The notes: generated by a model not told the origin, from the sequence alone. A DNA stretch of 64,000 bases from Bradyrhizobium sp. CB3481 (GCF_029714305.1 NZ_CP121647.1:1570501-1634500); one strand, 5' to 3'. Shown: positions 43,792 through 53,009, counted from the stretch's first letter. A program made the numbers and translations.

Positions 43792-44712
43792 AACACTTGC
43801 CAGTCGCTCCAGTAGATCGTGCGCGACGCCCTTCAACAGATCGAGCTTGTAGCCGGTCATCGGCAGCGGGCTTGCGCCTGATACAGCTTGCTCCGCCGCA
43901 TCGGCGATCGCAGCCGCCGTGGCTTTCCTGTCCTGCAATGCCGTCTCCACCACCGCAAGCCGCAGCGGCACCGGCGCGATGCCGCCGGCGGCGAGGCGGA
44001 CGAACTGGAACGCGCCGTCCTTGATCACCGCACGGGCGCAGATCTCGACCAGCGGCCATTCCGCATAGGTGCGGCTGATCGCTCGCTTGTAGAGCGCGCG
44101 CTCGCCTTGCAGCGGTGCGGGCAGTTCGATGCTCTTGATCATCTCGCCAGGCTGCAGCGCGTTGTCGGCCGCGCCGTTGGAGCCGTCGCCGAAGAGGTCG
44201 GCGATCGCCAGCGAGGTCCGGCGGTCGGTGGTCACCCTCGCGTCATAGGCCAGCAGCGCAGCGGCCATCGTCGAGGGATGCGGCGCGACGCAGGGGCCGA
44301 GGTCGAAGACCACATGATAGAGATGATTGCCCGATCGCGCCGGACAGTCGGAGCCGCCTTTCTTCAGGCAGGCGATATGCGGATTGCGAAAATACCAGCA
44401 GCGCGAACGCTGCGCGAGATTGCCGCCGAGCGTGGCGAGGTGCCGGATCTGCGGCGTCGCCAGGCCCTGCGCAGATGCCGCAATGCCCGGATAGGCGGCG
44501 GCGACGAGCGGATCGGCGGCGATGGCGGCAATGGTGGTGAAGGCGCCAAGACGCAAGCTGCCATCGGTAGCCCAGTGCATCCCCATCATGTCGGGCGCGG
44601 CCGCTATGTCGATCAGCGGCCCGGTCGAGACGCCGCTGCGGCGGCGCTCGGAAAGATCGGTGCCGGCGGCGCGGAATTCGCTTGCGGTGGCGGTCATGGC
44701 TATCGGTGTCAT
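43777..44712 (-). CDS. Xanthine dehydrogenase family FAD subunit (PaoB/YagS-like)
   Basis: A 311-residue FAD-binding subunit of a molybdenum hydroxylase. It has AAGTDLSE (usually AGGT-x-L), TIAAIAADP, IRHLATLGGNLAQRSRCWYFR, and a Cys pattern C-x9-C-x7-C within CWYFRNPHIACLKKGGSDCP that matches the extra 4Fe-4S site of PaoB and 4-hydroxybenzoyl-CoA reductase beta. The N-terminus is about 25 residues shorter than usual before the GT motif. The start overlaps the Mo-subunit stop by four bases. The product should pair with the fused subunit upstream. Confidence 0.88.
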   Translation of the reverse strand: MTPIAMTATASEFRAAGTDLSERRRSGVSTGPLIDIAAAPDMMGMHWATDGSLRLGAFTTIAAIAADPLVAAAYPGIAASAQGLATPQIRHLATLGGNLAQRSRCWYFRNPHIACLKKGGSDCPARSGNHLYHVVFDLGPCVAPHPSTMAAALLAYDARVTTDRRTSLAIADLFGDGSNGAADNALQPGEMIKSIELPAPLQGERALYKRAISRTYAEWPLVEICARAVIKDGAFQFVRLAAGGIAPVPLRLAVVETALQDRKATAAAIADAAEQAVSGASPLPMTGYKLDLLKGVAHDLLERLASVRRAD

Positions 44713-47399
44713 GCGGCGGCCCTCCCTCTGAGCGCGGCGACGAGACGGTCGGGACGGATCGGCAGTTCCGTCAACCTGATGCCGATGGCGTTGTGAATCG
44801 CATTCGCAATGGCCGGCGAGGTCGGCACCGTCGCGACCTCGCCGATGCCGACGCTGCCGCCGAGCACGTGATCGAAGCCGTCCTGGTCGAAATGCACCGA
44901 TATCTCCGGAGTGTCTGCAATTCCCGGAATCCGATAATCCTCCATGCCGCCGCTAAGCACGTCGCCGGTGCGGGAATCGACCTCGCGCGCTTCATAAAGG
45001 GCGTAGCCGATACCCTGGATGACCGCGCCGGCCGCCTGGCTGTGTGCCAGGGCGGGCGCCACGACCTTGCCCACCGCAATGCCGGTGTGCACGTTGACCA
45101 CCCGGACATGGCCGAGCCAGGTATCGACTTCGACCTCGACGACCTGCACCGAGCTCGGCACGCCGGCGCCGATCGCGAGGTTGGAGAAGCGGCGCATCAT
45201 CCAGCCGAAGATCATGCCCATGAAGCCGGCCTGCTTGAGCGGCGACACAATTCCCGGTGCGGTCTTTTTCGAATCTTCCGGCCGCACACTCGACACCGAG
45301 AGGTCGGGCGATGCCGCGAGCATGTCGCGCCATGGTGCGTTGGAGCCGGGGACCGGCTGGCGTTTTGCATTCTGCTGGATCGCGGTCTTGAGCTGCTCGA
45401 TCGCAAGCAGCATCGGCGGGATGATCGATGCCGTGACGCGGCTGCCGCCCGAGCCGGGTCCCTCCGGCAATTTTGAATCGCCGATCCGAACGTCGATCTC
45501 GTGCGGCTCCAGGCCGAATTCGCGCGCGACCGTATTGGCGATCACGGTGCGGGTGCCGGTGCCGATGTCCTGCGTCGCGGTGCTGACGACGAGATGTCCG
45601 CCCTTGACTGCTACTTCGACCTTCGAGCCCGGCTGCCACAGATAAAGCCAATAGCCGGTGGCGACGCCGATGCCGCGGCGATAGCGGCCGCTCTGCGCGG
45701 CGATCGGCTTGCGGCCACGCCAGATGTCCAGGCTCAGCGCCCAATCGTAGAGCCGCTGGCGGTTGGGATCGGGATCCCAGCGCTTGCGCAGCGCGATCGG
45801 ATCGAGGTTCATGCGAACCGCCGCCTCGTCGATCGCCTGCTCCAGCGCAAACGCCATCGGCGGGCCGCCGGGTCCGCGGAACGGCGCGCCCGCCGGCAGA
45901 TTGCTGATGACGTCGAAATCGATGAGCTCCTTGGCTTCCGCCGGATAGATCAGGCGGGCCAGCGCGGCGATGGTGGAGTTGGTCGCAGCGCCCGTGTCGC
46001 CATAGGCGGTGAACGACAGCGCTTTCAGTTCGCCCTGCTCGGACGGCAGCAGCGCGATCTTGATCTCCGCCGCCGGACGATAGCCGGTGACGGAAAGCTC
46101 CTCGTGCCGGTCATAGGCCACCCGGACTGGCGCCCTGGCCTCGCGCGCGAGCTCGATCGCGGTGATGGTCTCCGCACCGAGCGAAGCCTTCGAGCCAAAA
46201 CCGCCGCCGACATGGTCGGCAATCACGCGCACCTTGTCGTGGCCGAGCTTGTAGCGCTTGGCGATCAGCTCCATCAGATGAAACACCGCCTGCGTCGAGA
46301 CATGCACGGTGAGCCGGTCGCCGTCGAAACGCGCGACCGCGGCGTGCGGCTCGAGGCAGGAATGCTGCTGCGTGGCGGTACGGAAGGTGCCTTCCACCAG
46401 CAGCGGATCGTTCGCCGCGCGGGCATCCGCGACCCAACTCCGCACCTTCCTGGGCTTTTTGGAAAAGGCCGCGGTCGGGCCGCGGAGGTTGCCCTTCCAA
46501 GGCGCCGGCGAGCCGCCGCCTTCGGAGACATTGCCGGCCTTCTTGCGCGCGGATTTTTCGAACACGACCGGCGCATCAGGTCTGCGGGCGTCATCGAGCC
46601 CGATCACTGCGGGCAGACGTTCGCCGGTCAGTTTGATGGCGGCGATCGCGGCGAGCGCGGTCTTGCGGTCCTTGGCAGCGACGGCGGCGATTGGTTCGCC
46701 GACGTAGCGGACGATGCGGTCGTCGCCGAGCAGCGAAATCGCGGCGCTGACGCCCGACATCGCGCGCGCCGGCGCGAGATCGAGCTCCGTGACGCGCGCA
46801 TGCGCAAACGGCGAGCGCAAGATCACGCCTTCGAGCTGGCCGTCGTGGTGGATGTCGACGGTGTACTTCGCTGCTCCCGTCACCTTGTCGCGCGCTTCCA
46901 TGCGCGGGGGCAGGATGTCGTTGCCGTCGAAGCGCCCGGCGCAGGCATCCGCCACGGCGCGGAAGATGCCGTCATAGGCGCCGCAGCGGCACAGATGGCC
47001 TGATAATGCCGCGCCGATTTCCTCGCGCGACGGCACCGCCGTTCCTTTTGCAGCGCGCCAGCGGTCGTGAAACGCTGCGGCCTCGACGATGAAGCCCGGC
47101 GTGCAGAAGCCGCATTGCAGCGCGTCGTGCGCCATGAAGGCCTTCTGCACCGGGTGCAGTTTCGCCGCCCCGATGCCTTCGACCGTGGTCACGTTCCTGT
47201 TCGCGGCCGACTGGGCCGGCATCAGGCAGCTCACAGCGGGCTCGCCGTCGACCAGCACGGTGCAGGCGCCGCAGACGCCGGCGCCGCAGACGAGCTTGGT
47301 GCCGGTCAGATCCAGTGCGTCGCGCACGACGTCGACCAGAAGCGCATCGGGATCGTCGGGGAGGGAAGCTGGCTTGCCGTTGATCGTCATGGTGCTCAT
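44709..47399 (-). CDS. Fused 2Fe-2S and molybdopterin subunit of an aldehyde/xanthine dehydrogenase-type enzyme
   Basis: An 896-residue protein. Residues about 1-165 are the 2Fe-2S subunit: CGAGVCGACTVLVDGEPAVSC, then CGFCTPG and CRCGAYDGI. From about 185 the molybdopterin subunit follows without a break: MEARDKVTGAAKYT, the AYDRHEELS region, VGGGFGSK, and the catalytic Glu in SVGIGEVATVPTSP near the end. In E. coli PaoABC and most relatives these are separate polypeptides; here only the FAD subunit is separate. The start MSTMTINGKP lies at 47399, where it overlaps the TetR gene by four bases. No XdhC/PaoD maturation gene is nearby. Confidence 0.9.
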   Translation of the reverse strand: MSTMTINGKPASLPDDPDALLVDVVRDALDLTGTKLVCGAGVCGACTVLVDGEPAVSCLMPAQSAANRNVTTVEGIGAAKLHPVQKAFMAHDALQCGFCTPGFIVEAAAFHDRWRAAKGTAVPSREEIGAALSGHLCRCGAYDGIFRAVADACAGRFDGNDILPPRMEARDKVTGAAKYTVDIHHDGQLEGVILRSPFAHARVTELDLAPARAMSGVSAAISLLGDDRIVRYVGEPIAAVAAKDRKTALAAIAAIKLTGERLPAVIGLDDARRPDAPVVFEKSARKKAGNVSEGGGSPAPWKGNLRGPTAAFSKKPRKVRSWVADARAANDPLLVEGTFRTATQQHSCLEPHAAVARFDGDRLTVHVSTQAVFHLMELIAKRYKLGHDKVRVIADHVGGGFGSKASLGAETITAIELAREARAPVRVAYDRHEELSVTGYRPAAEIKIALLPSEQGELKALSFTAYGDTGAATNSTIAALARLIYPAEAKELIDFDVISNLPAGAPFRGPGGPPMAFALEQAIDEAAVRMNLDPIALRKRWDPDPNRQRLYDWALSLDIWRGRKPIAAQSGRYRRGIGVATGYWLYLWQPGSKVEVAVKGGHLVVSTATQDIGTGTRTVIANTVAREFGLEPHEIDVRIGDSKLPEGPGSGGSRVTASIIPPMLLAIEQLKTAIQQNAKRQPVPGSNAPWRDMLAASPDLSVSSVRPEDSKKTAPGIVSPLKQAGFMGMIFGWMMRRFSNLAIGAGVPSSVQVVEVEVDTWLGHVRVVNVHTGIAVGKVVAPALAHSQAAGAVIQGIGYALYEAREVDSRTGDVLSGGMEDYRIPGIADTPEISVHFDQDGFDHVLGGSVGIGEVATVPTSPAIANAIHNAIGIRLTELPIRPDRLVAALRGRAAA

Positions 47400-48052
47400 C
47401 TGCGATCTCCAGGTTTGCGGGCGGATTTCTTGACCGGCTTTGGCTTGGCGGCGCGCGGTTTCGCAGGCGCAATGGCGCCGGCGATCAGCGTGCGCAGCAT
47501 GATTTCGAGATCCCTCAGGAAGGCGCCGGGCGGCTGCAATGCGGGATAGGCGGACTTGGTGCCGTTGACCGCCATCTCGACGCATCGCGCGAGCTCGCGC
47601 GGCGTCATGCCGTCGCGCAAAGCAAGGCCCTGCTTGCGGCAGACCCGAACGATCGTTGCGGTGAGCTGATCCGCATAGAGCCCGGTATATTTCTGGTAGA
47701 GGTCGCGCGCCTGCACGAGATGCTCGGAAAACAGCTCCTCGACATGGGGCGAGCCGTCGAGCGACGCAGCCATCTGTCCGAGCTTGGCGGAGACCGAGGC
47801 GACCAGAATATCGGCAAGGCTGCCGCCGGCCTTTTCCGCGTCCAATGCGGCGGCGACTTCAGCGGCAAGCGCCTCCTCATGCAGCCGCTCGATGACCGCG
47901 CGGAACAGCGCCTCCTTGGATTTGAAGTGATGGTAGAGCGCCTGTCGCGTCAGCCCGGCGGCGTCAGCGGCCTGCTCGATCGAGGAGCGCCGGAAGCCGT
48001 GCCGGCGGAATACCAGCATGGCGGCATCGAGTATGCGGGTACGTGGGTCCAT
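47396..48052 (-). CDS. TetR-family regulator of the molybdoenzyme operon
   Basis: A 218-residue TetR protein. The HTH is clear (RILDAAMLVFRRHGFRRSSIEQAADAAGLTRQALYHHFKSKEALFRAV, residues about 6-53). The ligand domain is unremarkable and the C-terminus is Lys/Pro-rich. It is the first gene of the operon (stop overlaps the fused enzyme start), so it is probably autoregulated by an aldehyde or xanthine-like ligand. There is no ribosome site upstream of the ATG; see the promoter entry. Confidence 0.9.
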   Translation of the reverse strand: MDPRTRILDAAMLVFRRHGFRRSSIEQAADAAGLTRQALYHHFKSKEALFRAVIERLHEEALAAEVAAALDAEKAGGSLADILVASVSAKLGQMAASLDGSPHVEELFSEHLVQARDLYQKYTGLYADQLTATIVRVCRKQGLALRDGMTPRELARCVEMAVNGTKSAYPALQPPGAFLRDLEIMLRTLIAGAIAPAKPRAAKPKPVKKSARKPGDRR

Positions 48053-48086
48053 TTGACGAATTTTACAAAACAGGAAAAAATGTCAA
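48053..48086 (-). promoter_or_regulatory. Promoter and operator at the TetR start; leaderless transcript likely
   Basis: On the minus strand TTGACA (48086-48081) and TAAAAT (48065-48060, 15-base spacer) would start transcription at about the A of the ATG (48052). No Shine-Dalgarno sequence fits between. TTGAC and GTCAA at the two ends (48053-48057 and 48082-48086) make an inverted repeat that a TetR dimer could bind. Confidence 0.5.
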
Positions 48087-48176
48087 GTCGACAGCGGGGC
48101 GCACCAGCGCCAGCTTCTTTTAACCAGCGACCTATAAGCTGCATCGCGAAATCGGCGGTGATCGAAGAAGTTAGCC

Positions 48177-48356
48177 ATGAAAACCGAAAATCGCTTCGCC
48201 TTGCTCCTGCTGGTCGGTCTCGCGATCGTGATCGCGGGCATCATGGTCGAAACATACTGGGACTGTCGCCTGCACCGTCGGCTTTCGATGCGGGAATGTA
48301 TTCCGCCGATCGGCGGCGGCTCGAGCGGCATCACAACCGGCCCAATACTTCGATAG
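48177..48356 (+). CDS. Small membrane protein, 59 residues
   Basis: MKTENRFALLLLVGLAIVIA begins with one membrane helix; the exterior part has a Cys pair (WDCRLHRRLSMREC) and a Gly/Ser/Thr-rich end. GAAG lies about nine bases upstream. Too short for most gene callers. Function unknown. Confidence 0.5.
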   Translation: MKTENRFALLLLVGLAIVIAGIMVETYWDCRLHRRLSMRECIPPIGGGSSGITTGPILR

Positions 48357-48373
48357 GCCGAGCGAGCCAGTCA

Positions 48374-48709
48374 CTAGCTTTCGCGGTGCGCCAGACAACC
48401 GTAGCGTCCGCTTCCGTCGGCGCCTTCGATGTGTGTCTTAAAGAACCATCCCATCGAAGGCGCGTTCAACAGCGCATCGCGCGCGTCCTGCGGCACATCG
48501 CAATACTGCTGATAGACCGCGTGGCGCTGCACCAGCATGCGGCGGCTTTCGCTGTCGTAGCAGACCCGGCTGATGACGCTGCTGCGGGTGACGTCCTGGC
48601 AGCTGAACGGCGCGAGGTCGATCGGGCCGCGGTCCTTCACCTCGACAATCTCGGCTGCTTCCCAAGGCGAGGTGAAGAGCAGGGCGAGGATGAAGGAGAA
48701 GCGGGTCAT
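48374..48709 (-). CDS. Exported KTSC-domain protein
   Basis: A 111-residue protein with a signal peptide (FSFILALLFTSPWEAAE). The rest matches the KTSC domain: SSVISRVCYDSESRRMLVQ, then YCDVPQDARDALLNAPSMGWFFKTHIEG. KTSC domains are small and often linked to RNA or stress proteins; an exported version with three Cys (F-S-C, V-C-Y, Y-C-D) may be disulfide-bonded. Function unknown. Confidence 0.7.
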   Translation of the reverse strand: MTRFSFILALLFTSPWEAAEIVEVKDRGPIDLAPFSCQDVTRSSVISRVCYDSESRRMLVQRHAVYQQYCDVPQDARDALLNAPSMGWFFKTHIEGADGSGRYGCLAHRES

Positions 48710-48730
48710 CTGGTGTCAGCGTCGCTCACT

Positions 48731-48855
48731 GCACTTGCCCCGGACGCGGCGCACCGCGAAGTGGTGCGCCGCAGAGCCGGGGCCCACGATCTGTCGCGCG
48801 ATGGGTCCCGGTTCTGCGACGCAGCGCTTGCGCGCTGCATCGCGCCCGGGACAAG
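48731..48855. repeat. Intergenic repeat, family C (copy 3)
   Basis: GCCCCGGACGCGGCGCAC...CGCAGAGCCGGGGCCC and GGGTCCCGGTTCTGCG...CATCGCGCCCGGGACA form nested hairpins with the same outline as the copies at 16801 and 34739. Confidence 0.7.
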
Positions 48856-48866
48856 ATTCCCCAAGA

Positions 48867-49214
48867 TCAACCGACCTGTCCAATCCGTCGGCGTAGCAAT
48901 TCGTACTGTGTCATAGACGTGTCGGCGAGCGCTTCCTGCCGGTTGCTCGGCAGGTCGTCATATCCGATCGGACTGTCGAACTGGCGCATGGTGAAATCGA
49001 TGCGTCGGCCGTCGATCTGGTTGTAGAAATGCCAGGCGCCGGCGACGTCGGTCTTGAGGATATCGCCGCCGAGTTTGTCCTGCACGACCAGCGCCGTCAC
49101 CGAGCATTGTCCCGCCGCGGGATTGTCGGGTCGCCACTTCCCACCTGTCTCCGCCGACCAGGCCTCGCGCAGCCTGTCATGGAGATCGATCAGCAATGGG
49201 CAGCCCGCCGTCAT
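48867..49214 (-). CDS. YunG-family protein
   Basis: A 115-residue cytosolic protein. The block WRPDNPAAGQCSVTALVVQDKLGGDIL, followed by HFYNQIDGRRIDFTMRQF, is typical of YunG-type proteins, which resemble small Cys-centred hydrolase or transglutaminase folds: the Cys in GQC, His in WHFYN and Asp in IDFT could be a triad. Role unknown. It is monocistronic. Confidence 0.75.
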   Translation of the reverse strand: MTAGCPLLIDLHDRLREAWSAETGGKWRPDNPAAGQCSVTALVVQDKLGGDILKTDVAGAWHFYNQIDGRRIDFTMRQFDSPIGYDDLPSNRQEALADTSMTQYELLRRRIGQVG

Positions 49215-49324
49215 CTAACGCCTCCGCGCCTATGGCCTGCGCCGTGTGACGCGGTTCTAGCAGATTGCTTACATTCACTCCATGGCACGCGAAGGTGACA
49301 CGCGCTGCACGAAGCAGCGGCCAA

Positions 49325-49420
49325 CTAACCGGGATGCAGGTAGAGCGCAATCAGAAGGATGATCGGCAGGGGAACGCCGGCCAGCCAAAAAAGCACGCTC
49401 TTTAAATTAAAGGATGTCAT
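49325..49420 (-). CDS. 31-residue membrane protein
   Basis: MTSFNLKSVLFWLAGVPLPI followed by ILLIALYLHPG: one membrane helix, with GGGAG nine bases upstream of the start at 49420. The NLKSVLFWLAGVPLPIILLI pattern is frequent among tiny Bradyrhizobium proteins. An open frame continues upstream for 48 codons but has no coding character. Function unknown. Confidence 0.65.
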   Translation of the reverse strand: MTSFNLKSVLFWLAGVPLPIILLIALYLHPG

Positions 49421-49744
49421 CCCGGTCTCCCGCCGAAGCCAACCGATTGCCGTGATGTTTGTTCCCTGGGCGACCTCCTTCCTGTTGACGCCCTTGCGAA
49501 GCGCGAGGTGTTGAGCTTCGTGCCGGCGGACTTCTCTTCGTTGAGGTTCCACGCGTGACCGCAACCGTCGCTTGGTGTGTCTGGATTAATTCCAATTTTA
49601 AATTCGGCGCCGATGATCGCGACAGATCTGCTTGGAGAAATACTAATTCTAAACGCGCGGTTGATGCGCCGCTGTATCCCTCATGCACTTCATCGCTGTG
49701 GTCACGCTTGTTAGTGGTCCCGCGCGAAGCGATGAGGACTGTAA
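49421..49744. other. Upstream region of the TonB receptor gene
   Basis: No ORF is supported. The middle is AT-richer: TTAATTCCAATTTTAAA at about 49587-49603 and TACTAATTCTAAA at about 49641-49653. The second contains one clean half (TTCTAAA) of the rhizobial Irr ICE box, but the other half is poor. GAGGA just before 49745 is the ribosome site of the receptor. Confidence 0.4.
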
Positions 49745-52024
49745 ATGACTGCAAGTTTGAAGACCGCGCGATGGCTCGGCGTCGCGCTGCCGATGTTTGC
49801 CGCGATGATCGATATGACACCGGCACAAGCACAATCATCCGCGAGAGAATTGCCGGCCGTCGTCGTCGATCAGCCCTCACGCCCGCAGGCCGTGCGGTCG
49901 CGGCCTGCACCGAAGCGGCAGGCCGCGACGGCGGCAAGCCGCCGCGCCGCCCAGCGCGCACAGACGAACCCGGATGCCGCGGCCGCCGCAGGCGCGCGCG
50001 CCGAGACGGCCACCGGTCCGGTGCGCGGCTATCTCGCCGGTCAGAGCGGCACCGGCACCAAGACCGACACGCCGCTGCGCGAGACGCCGCAATCGATCAC
50101 GGTGGTTACCGCCGATCGCGTCACCGACCAGGGCGCGCTCACCATGCAGGAATCGCTGCGCTATGTGCCCGGCGTGTTCGCGGATGCCTATGGCCCGGAT
50201 TCGCGCGGCGACTATCCGCGCATCCGCGGCCAGGACCCGAATATCTATCTCGACGGCACGCGCGTGGTGAACACGTTCCAGTTCAACGAATGGCGGCCCG
50301 ATCCCTATACGCTCGAGCGCATCGAGGTGCTGCGCGGTCCAGCGTCGGTGCTCTACGGCGACACCTCGACGGCCGGCCTGCTCAACCTGGTCTCGAAGCG
50401 TCCGCAGGCCGAGAGCTTTAACGAGATCGGTGTGCAGTTCGGCAGCTTCAACCGCAAGCAGGTGCAGCTCGATTCGACCGGCAAGCTGACCAAGGATGGT
50501 GAGTGGCTGTACCGCTTCATCGGCATCTTCCGCGACAGCGCCACCCAGACCGACTTCGTGCCTGACGATCGCATCGTGCTGGCGCCGTCACTGACCTGGC
50601 GGCCGACCAACAACACCAGTTGGACCGTGCTCGGCACCTATCAGAAGGACAACACCGGCTCGTCCACGGCCTTCCTGCCGCATGAAGGCACGCTGTATCC
50701 GGGACCCAACGGCTTGATCCCCGTCAACCGATTTGCCAGCGATCCGAATTTCGAGAAGTACCAGACCGAGACCGGCGCGTTCTCCAGCCTGTTCGAGCAC
50801 AGTTTCAACAATGCCGTGAAGGTCCGGCAGAACCTTCGTTTCGCGCATGTCGAAGGCATTTACCGGTCGGCCTATCCGAACGTCTACTACGATCCGGCTA
50901 CTTTAGATCCGTCTGTCACGCCAAATCCGAATTTTCCGTTTCTCGATCCGTCGCGGCGCACCGTGCAGCGCTTCATCTTCAGCCGCGAAACCAGCAAGGA
51001 CAGTCTGACCTCCGACACCAACGTCGAACTGAAATTCGGCACCGGGCCGGTGCTCCACAAGGCGCTGGTCGGCCTCGACTACCGCGCCCTCAAGGAACGC
51101 GCGTTATCCGGCTCCGGCTATGACGACAGGCCGTTCGACCTCTACGCGCCGGTCTATACGTCGCTAACCCCGCCGGTGCTTTCGCCCGAGGCTGGCCTGC
51201 GGCAGAGCCAGCTCGGGCTCTATGCGCAGGACCAGATGCGGCTCGGGCCGTGGCTGGCCGTCCTCGGCGTCCGCGAGGATTTTGTCAGCAGCAATGTACA
51301 GGGATCGCCGAGCGAGAATAGCAAGGCGACCACCGGCCGCGCGGGATTGATGTACGAATTGCCGTTTGGGCTGACGCATTACGTCACCTATGCAACTTCG
51401 TTCACGCCGGTCTTCGGATCCACCTGCGTCGGCGGCCCCTGCAAGGCGCAAGAGGGCGAAATGGTGGAGCTGGGATTCAAGTATAATCCGTTTCCAGGCA
51501 CGGCGATCAACGGTGCGATCTTCGACACCACCGAGAAGAATCGGCTGGCGAGCGATCCCGGCGGCTCCGTGTTTTCGGTGCAGACCGGCCAGGTGCGCAT
51601 TCGTGGCGCCGAGCTCGAAGTGATCACCCGCGTCACGCCGGCTCTCGATCTGATCGGCGCCTATTCCTATCTCGATGCCAGGGTGCAAAACGGCGACAAC
51701 GCGGGCAAGCACGTTGAAACCGTTCCCGATCATCAGGCCTCGTTATGGGCGAAGTACCGTCTCACCGTGGTCCGCCTGCCGGGTGTCACCGTCGGCGCCG
51801 GCGTGCGTTATATCGGCGAGTCCTGGGACGGCATCGATAAGCTCCGCACGCCTGACTACACGCTGTTCGATGCGATGGTCCGGTACGAAACCGGGCCGTG
51901 GCGATTTCAGGTCAACGCCAGCAACCTCGCCGACAAGCGCCACGTCACCACATGCCTGTCGCGCGGCGACTGCTTCTTCGGCATCGGCCGCACCGTGCTG
52001 GGGAGCGCGACGTATCGCTTCTAG
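49745..52024 (+). CDS. TonB-dependent siderophore receptor
   Basis: A 759-residue outer-membrane receptor. Signal peptide to about residue 30 (AQAQ). A 60-residue Ala/Arg/Pro-rich extension precedes the plug (TPQSITVVTADRVTDQGALTMQESLRYVPGVFADAYG; later VLYGDTSTAGLLNLVSKRP), then a 22-strand barrel ending in the canonical aromatic tail ATYRF. LRYVPGV and SVLYG are ferric-hydroxamate/ferrichrome-type receptor motifs. There is no N-terminal signalling domain for an anti-sigma factor. A Cys pair near the end (TTCLSRGDCFFG) could lock an extracellular loop. No transporter for the ferri-siderophore is nearby. Confidence 0.92.
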   Translation: MTASLKTARWLGVALPMFAAMIDMTPAQAQSSARELPAVVVDQPSRPQAVRSRPAPKRQAATAASRRAAQRAQTNPDAAAAAGARAETATGPVRGYLAGQSGTGTKTDTPLRETPQSITVVTADRVTDQGALTMQESLRYVPGVFADAYGPDSRGDYPRIRGQDPNIYLDGTRVVNTFQFNEWRPDPYTLERIEVLRGPASVLYGDTSTAGLLNLVSKRPQAESFNEIGVQFGSFNRKQVQLDSTGKLTKDGEWLYRFIGIFRDSATQTDFVPDDRIVLAPSLTWRPTNNTSWTVLGTYQKDNTGSSTAFLPHEGTLYPGPNGLIPVNRFASDPNFEKYQTETGAFSSLFEHSFNNAVKVRQNLRFAHVEGIYRSAYPNVYYDPATLDPSVTPNPNFPFLDPSRRTVQRFIFSRETSKDSLTSDTNVELKFGTGPVLHKALVGLDYRALKERALSGSGYDDRPFDLYAPVYTSLTPPVLSPEAGLRQSQLGLYAQDQMRLGPWLAVLGVREDFVSSNVQGSPSENSKATTGRAGLMYELPFGLTHYVTYATSFTPVFGSTCVGGPCKAQEGEMVELGFKYNPFPGTAINGAIFDTTEKNRLASDPGGSVFSVQTGQVRIRGAELEVITRVTPALDLIGAYSYLDARVQNGDNAGKHVETVPDHQASLWAKYRLTVVRLPGVTVGAGVRYIGESWDGIDKLRTPDYTLFDAMVRYETGPWRFQVNASNLADKRHVTTCLSRGDCFFGIGRTVLGSATYRF

Positions 52025-52071
52025 TTCGAGTATGATGAAATTAGGTTGGACTGCGACCACGAAGAAGATGC

Positions 52072-52192
52072 GCTCCCTCTCCCGCTTGCGGGGGAGGGCT
52101 GGGGTGGGGGTGTCTCCACGGAGAGACTGCCCAAGAGGAGAGAGCCCCCACCCGGCGCTTCGCGCCGACCTCCCCCGCAAGCGGGAGAGGTG
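52072..52192. repeat. Intergenic palindrome, CCTCTCCCGCTTGCGGG type
   Basis: CTCCCTCTCCCGCTTGCGGG opposes CCCGCAAGCGGGAGAGG, enclosing GGTGGGGGTGTCTC and GAGAGCCCCCACCC. It lies between the converging receptor and TetR genes. Confidence 0.8.
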
Positions 52193-52281
52193 CAGCACCG
52201 TCTGCGGCCAAATCGACCTAACCAAAAATCATCATGCTTTTTGGTCAGATCGAGCGACAGGTGGGAACGGCGAGGCCGCTT

Positions 52282-52923
52282 CTATTGCGGCTTCGCCCGA
52301 TACGTACCCAGAAATATCCGCGTCGCGCTGTCGACCACGCGCGCGATGCGCTCCGCCGACGGAGCGGGCTCGGCCTGGAACACGAACGGCAGAAACAGCG
52401 TCGCCTGACACATCTGCATGAACTGCGCGGCGGCAAGGGTGCAATCGTCGATATCAAGGTCGTCCGGCCCGATGCGGGCCTGCAGATAGTCGGCAAGCCG
52501 GTCGATGTTCTTCGCCAGCACGTTCTCGTAGAACCGCCGTCCGACCTCCGGCATCCGTTCGGCGATCGCCATCACCGTGCGGATCGAGGAGCCGCCGCCT
52601 GGCCGGCACATCGAGCCGATATAGGCCCGGCCGAATTCCCGCAGCGTGGTTTCGACGTCGCGCTTGGGATCGAGGTTGTAGGCGATCTTGCCCTTTTCGA
52701 GCGCCTCGTCCTCAACGATGGCCTCGAACAGGCGGCTCTTGTCGGCGAAGTAGACGTAGAGTGTGCCCTTGGAGACGCCGGCGGCGCGGGCGATCTCGTT
52801 CATGCTGGCCCCATCGAAGCCCAGATCCATGAACACCTCGCGCGCGCCGTCCAAAATCTGGCGGCGCTTCGAACTGTCCTCCTCGCCGAAGGGATGAAGC
52901 GTATTTGATGTCGATGCAACCAT
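52282..52923 (-). CDS. TetR-family regulator of the adjacent efflux pair
   Basis: A 213-residue AcrR/TetR regulator. The HTH is at residues about 17-65 (RRQILDGAREVFMDLGFDGASMNEIARAAGVSKGTLYVYFADKSRLFEAIV). The C-terminal region matches the TetR_C family often paired with EmrAB-type pumps. It is divergent from the membrane-fusion gene across 187 bases that contain a perfect 21-base palindrome, presumably its operator. Confidence 0.92.
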   Translation of the reverse strand: MVASTSNTLHPFGEEDSSKRRQILDGAREVFMDLGFDGASMNEIARAAGVSKGTLYVYFADKSRLFEAIVEDEALEKGKIAYNLDPKRDVETTLREFGRAYIGSMCRPGGGSSIRTVMAIAERMPEVGRRFYENVLAKNIDRLADYLQARIGPDDLDIDDCTLAAAQFMQMCQATLFLPFVFQAEPAPSAERIARVVDSATRIFLGTYRAKPQ

Positions 52924-53009
52924 TGGTTTATCTTCTCGCGAAAGAATTCAACCCGAGGTGAAGGCTGGCTTTCCGTTTCGCTTTATGGTCGGTACCATGA
53001 AAAGGTAGG

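Noticed and set aside
45501..47003. 500-codon plus frame opposite the molybdoenzyme gene
   Set aside because: The minus-strand frame contains two 2Fe-2S motifs and the Mo-site motifs; the plus frame has none.
49587..49653. Irr/ICE box before the TonB receptor
   Set aside because: Only one half-site (TTCTAAA) matches; the partner half is absent at the required distance, so it is noted only in the intergenic entry.
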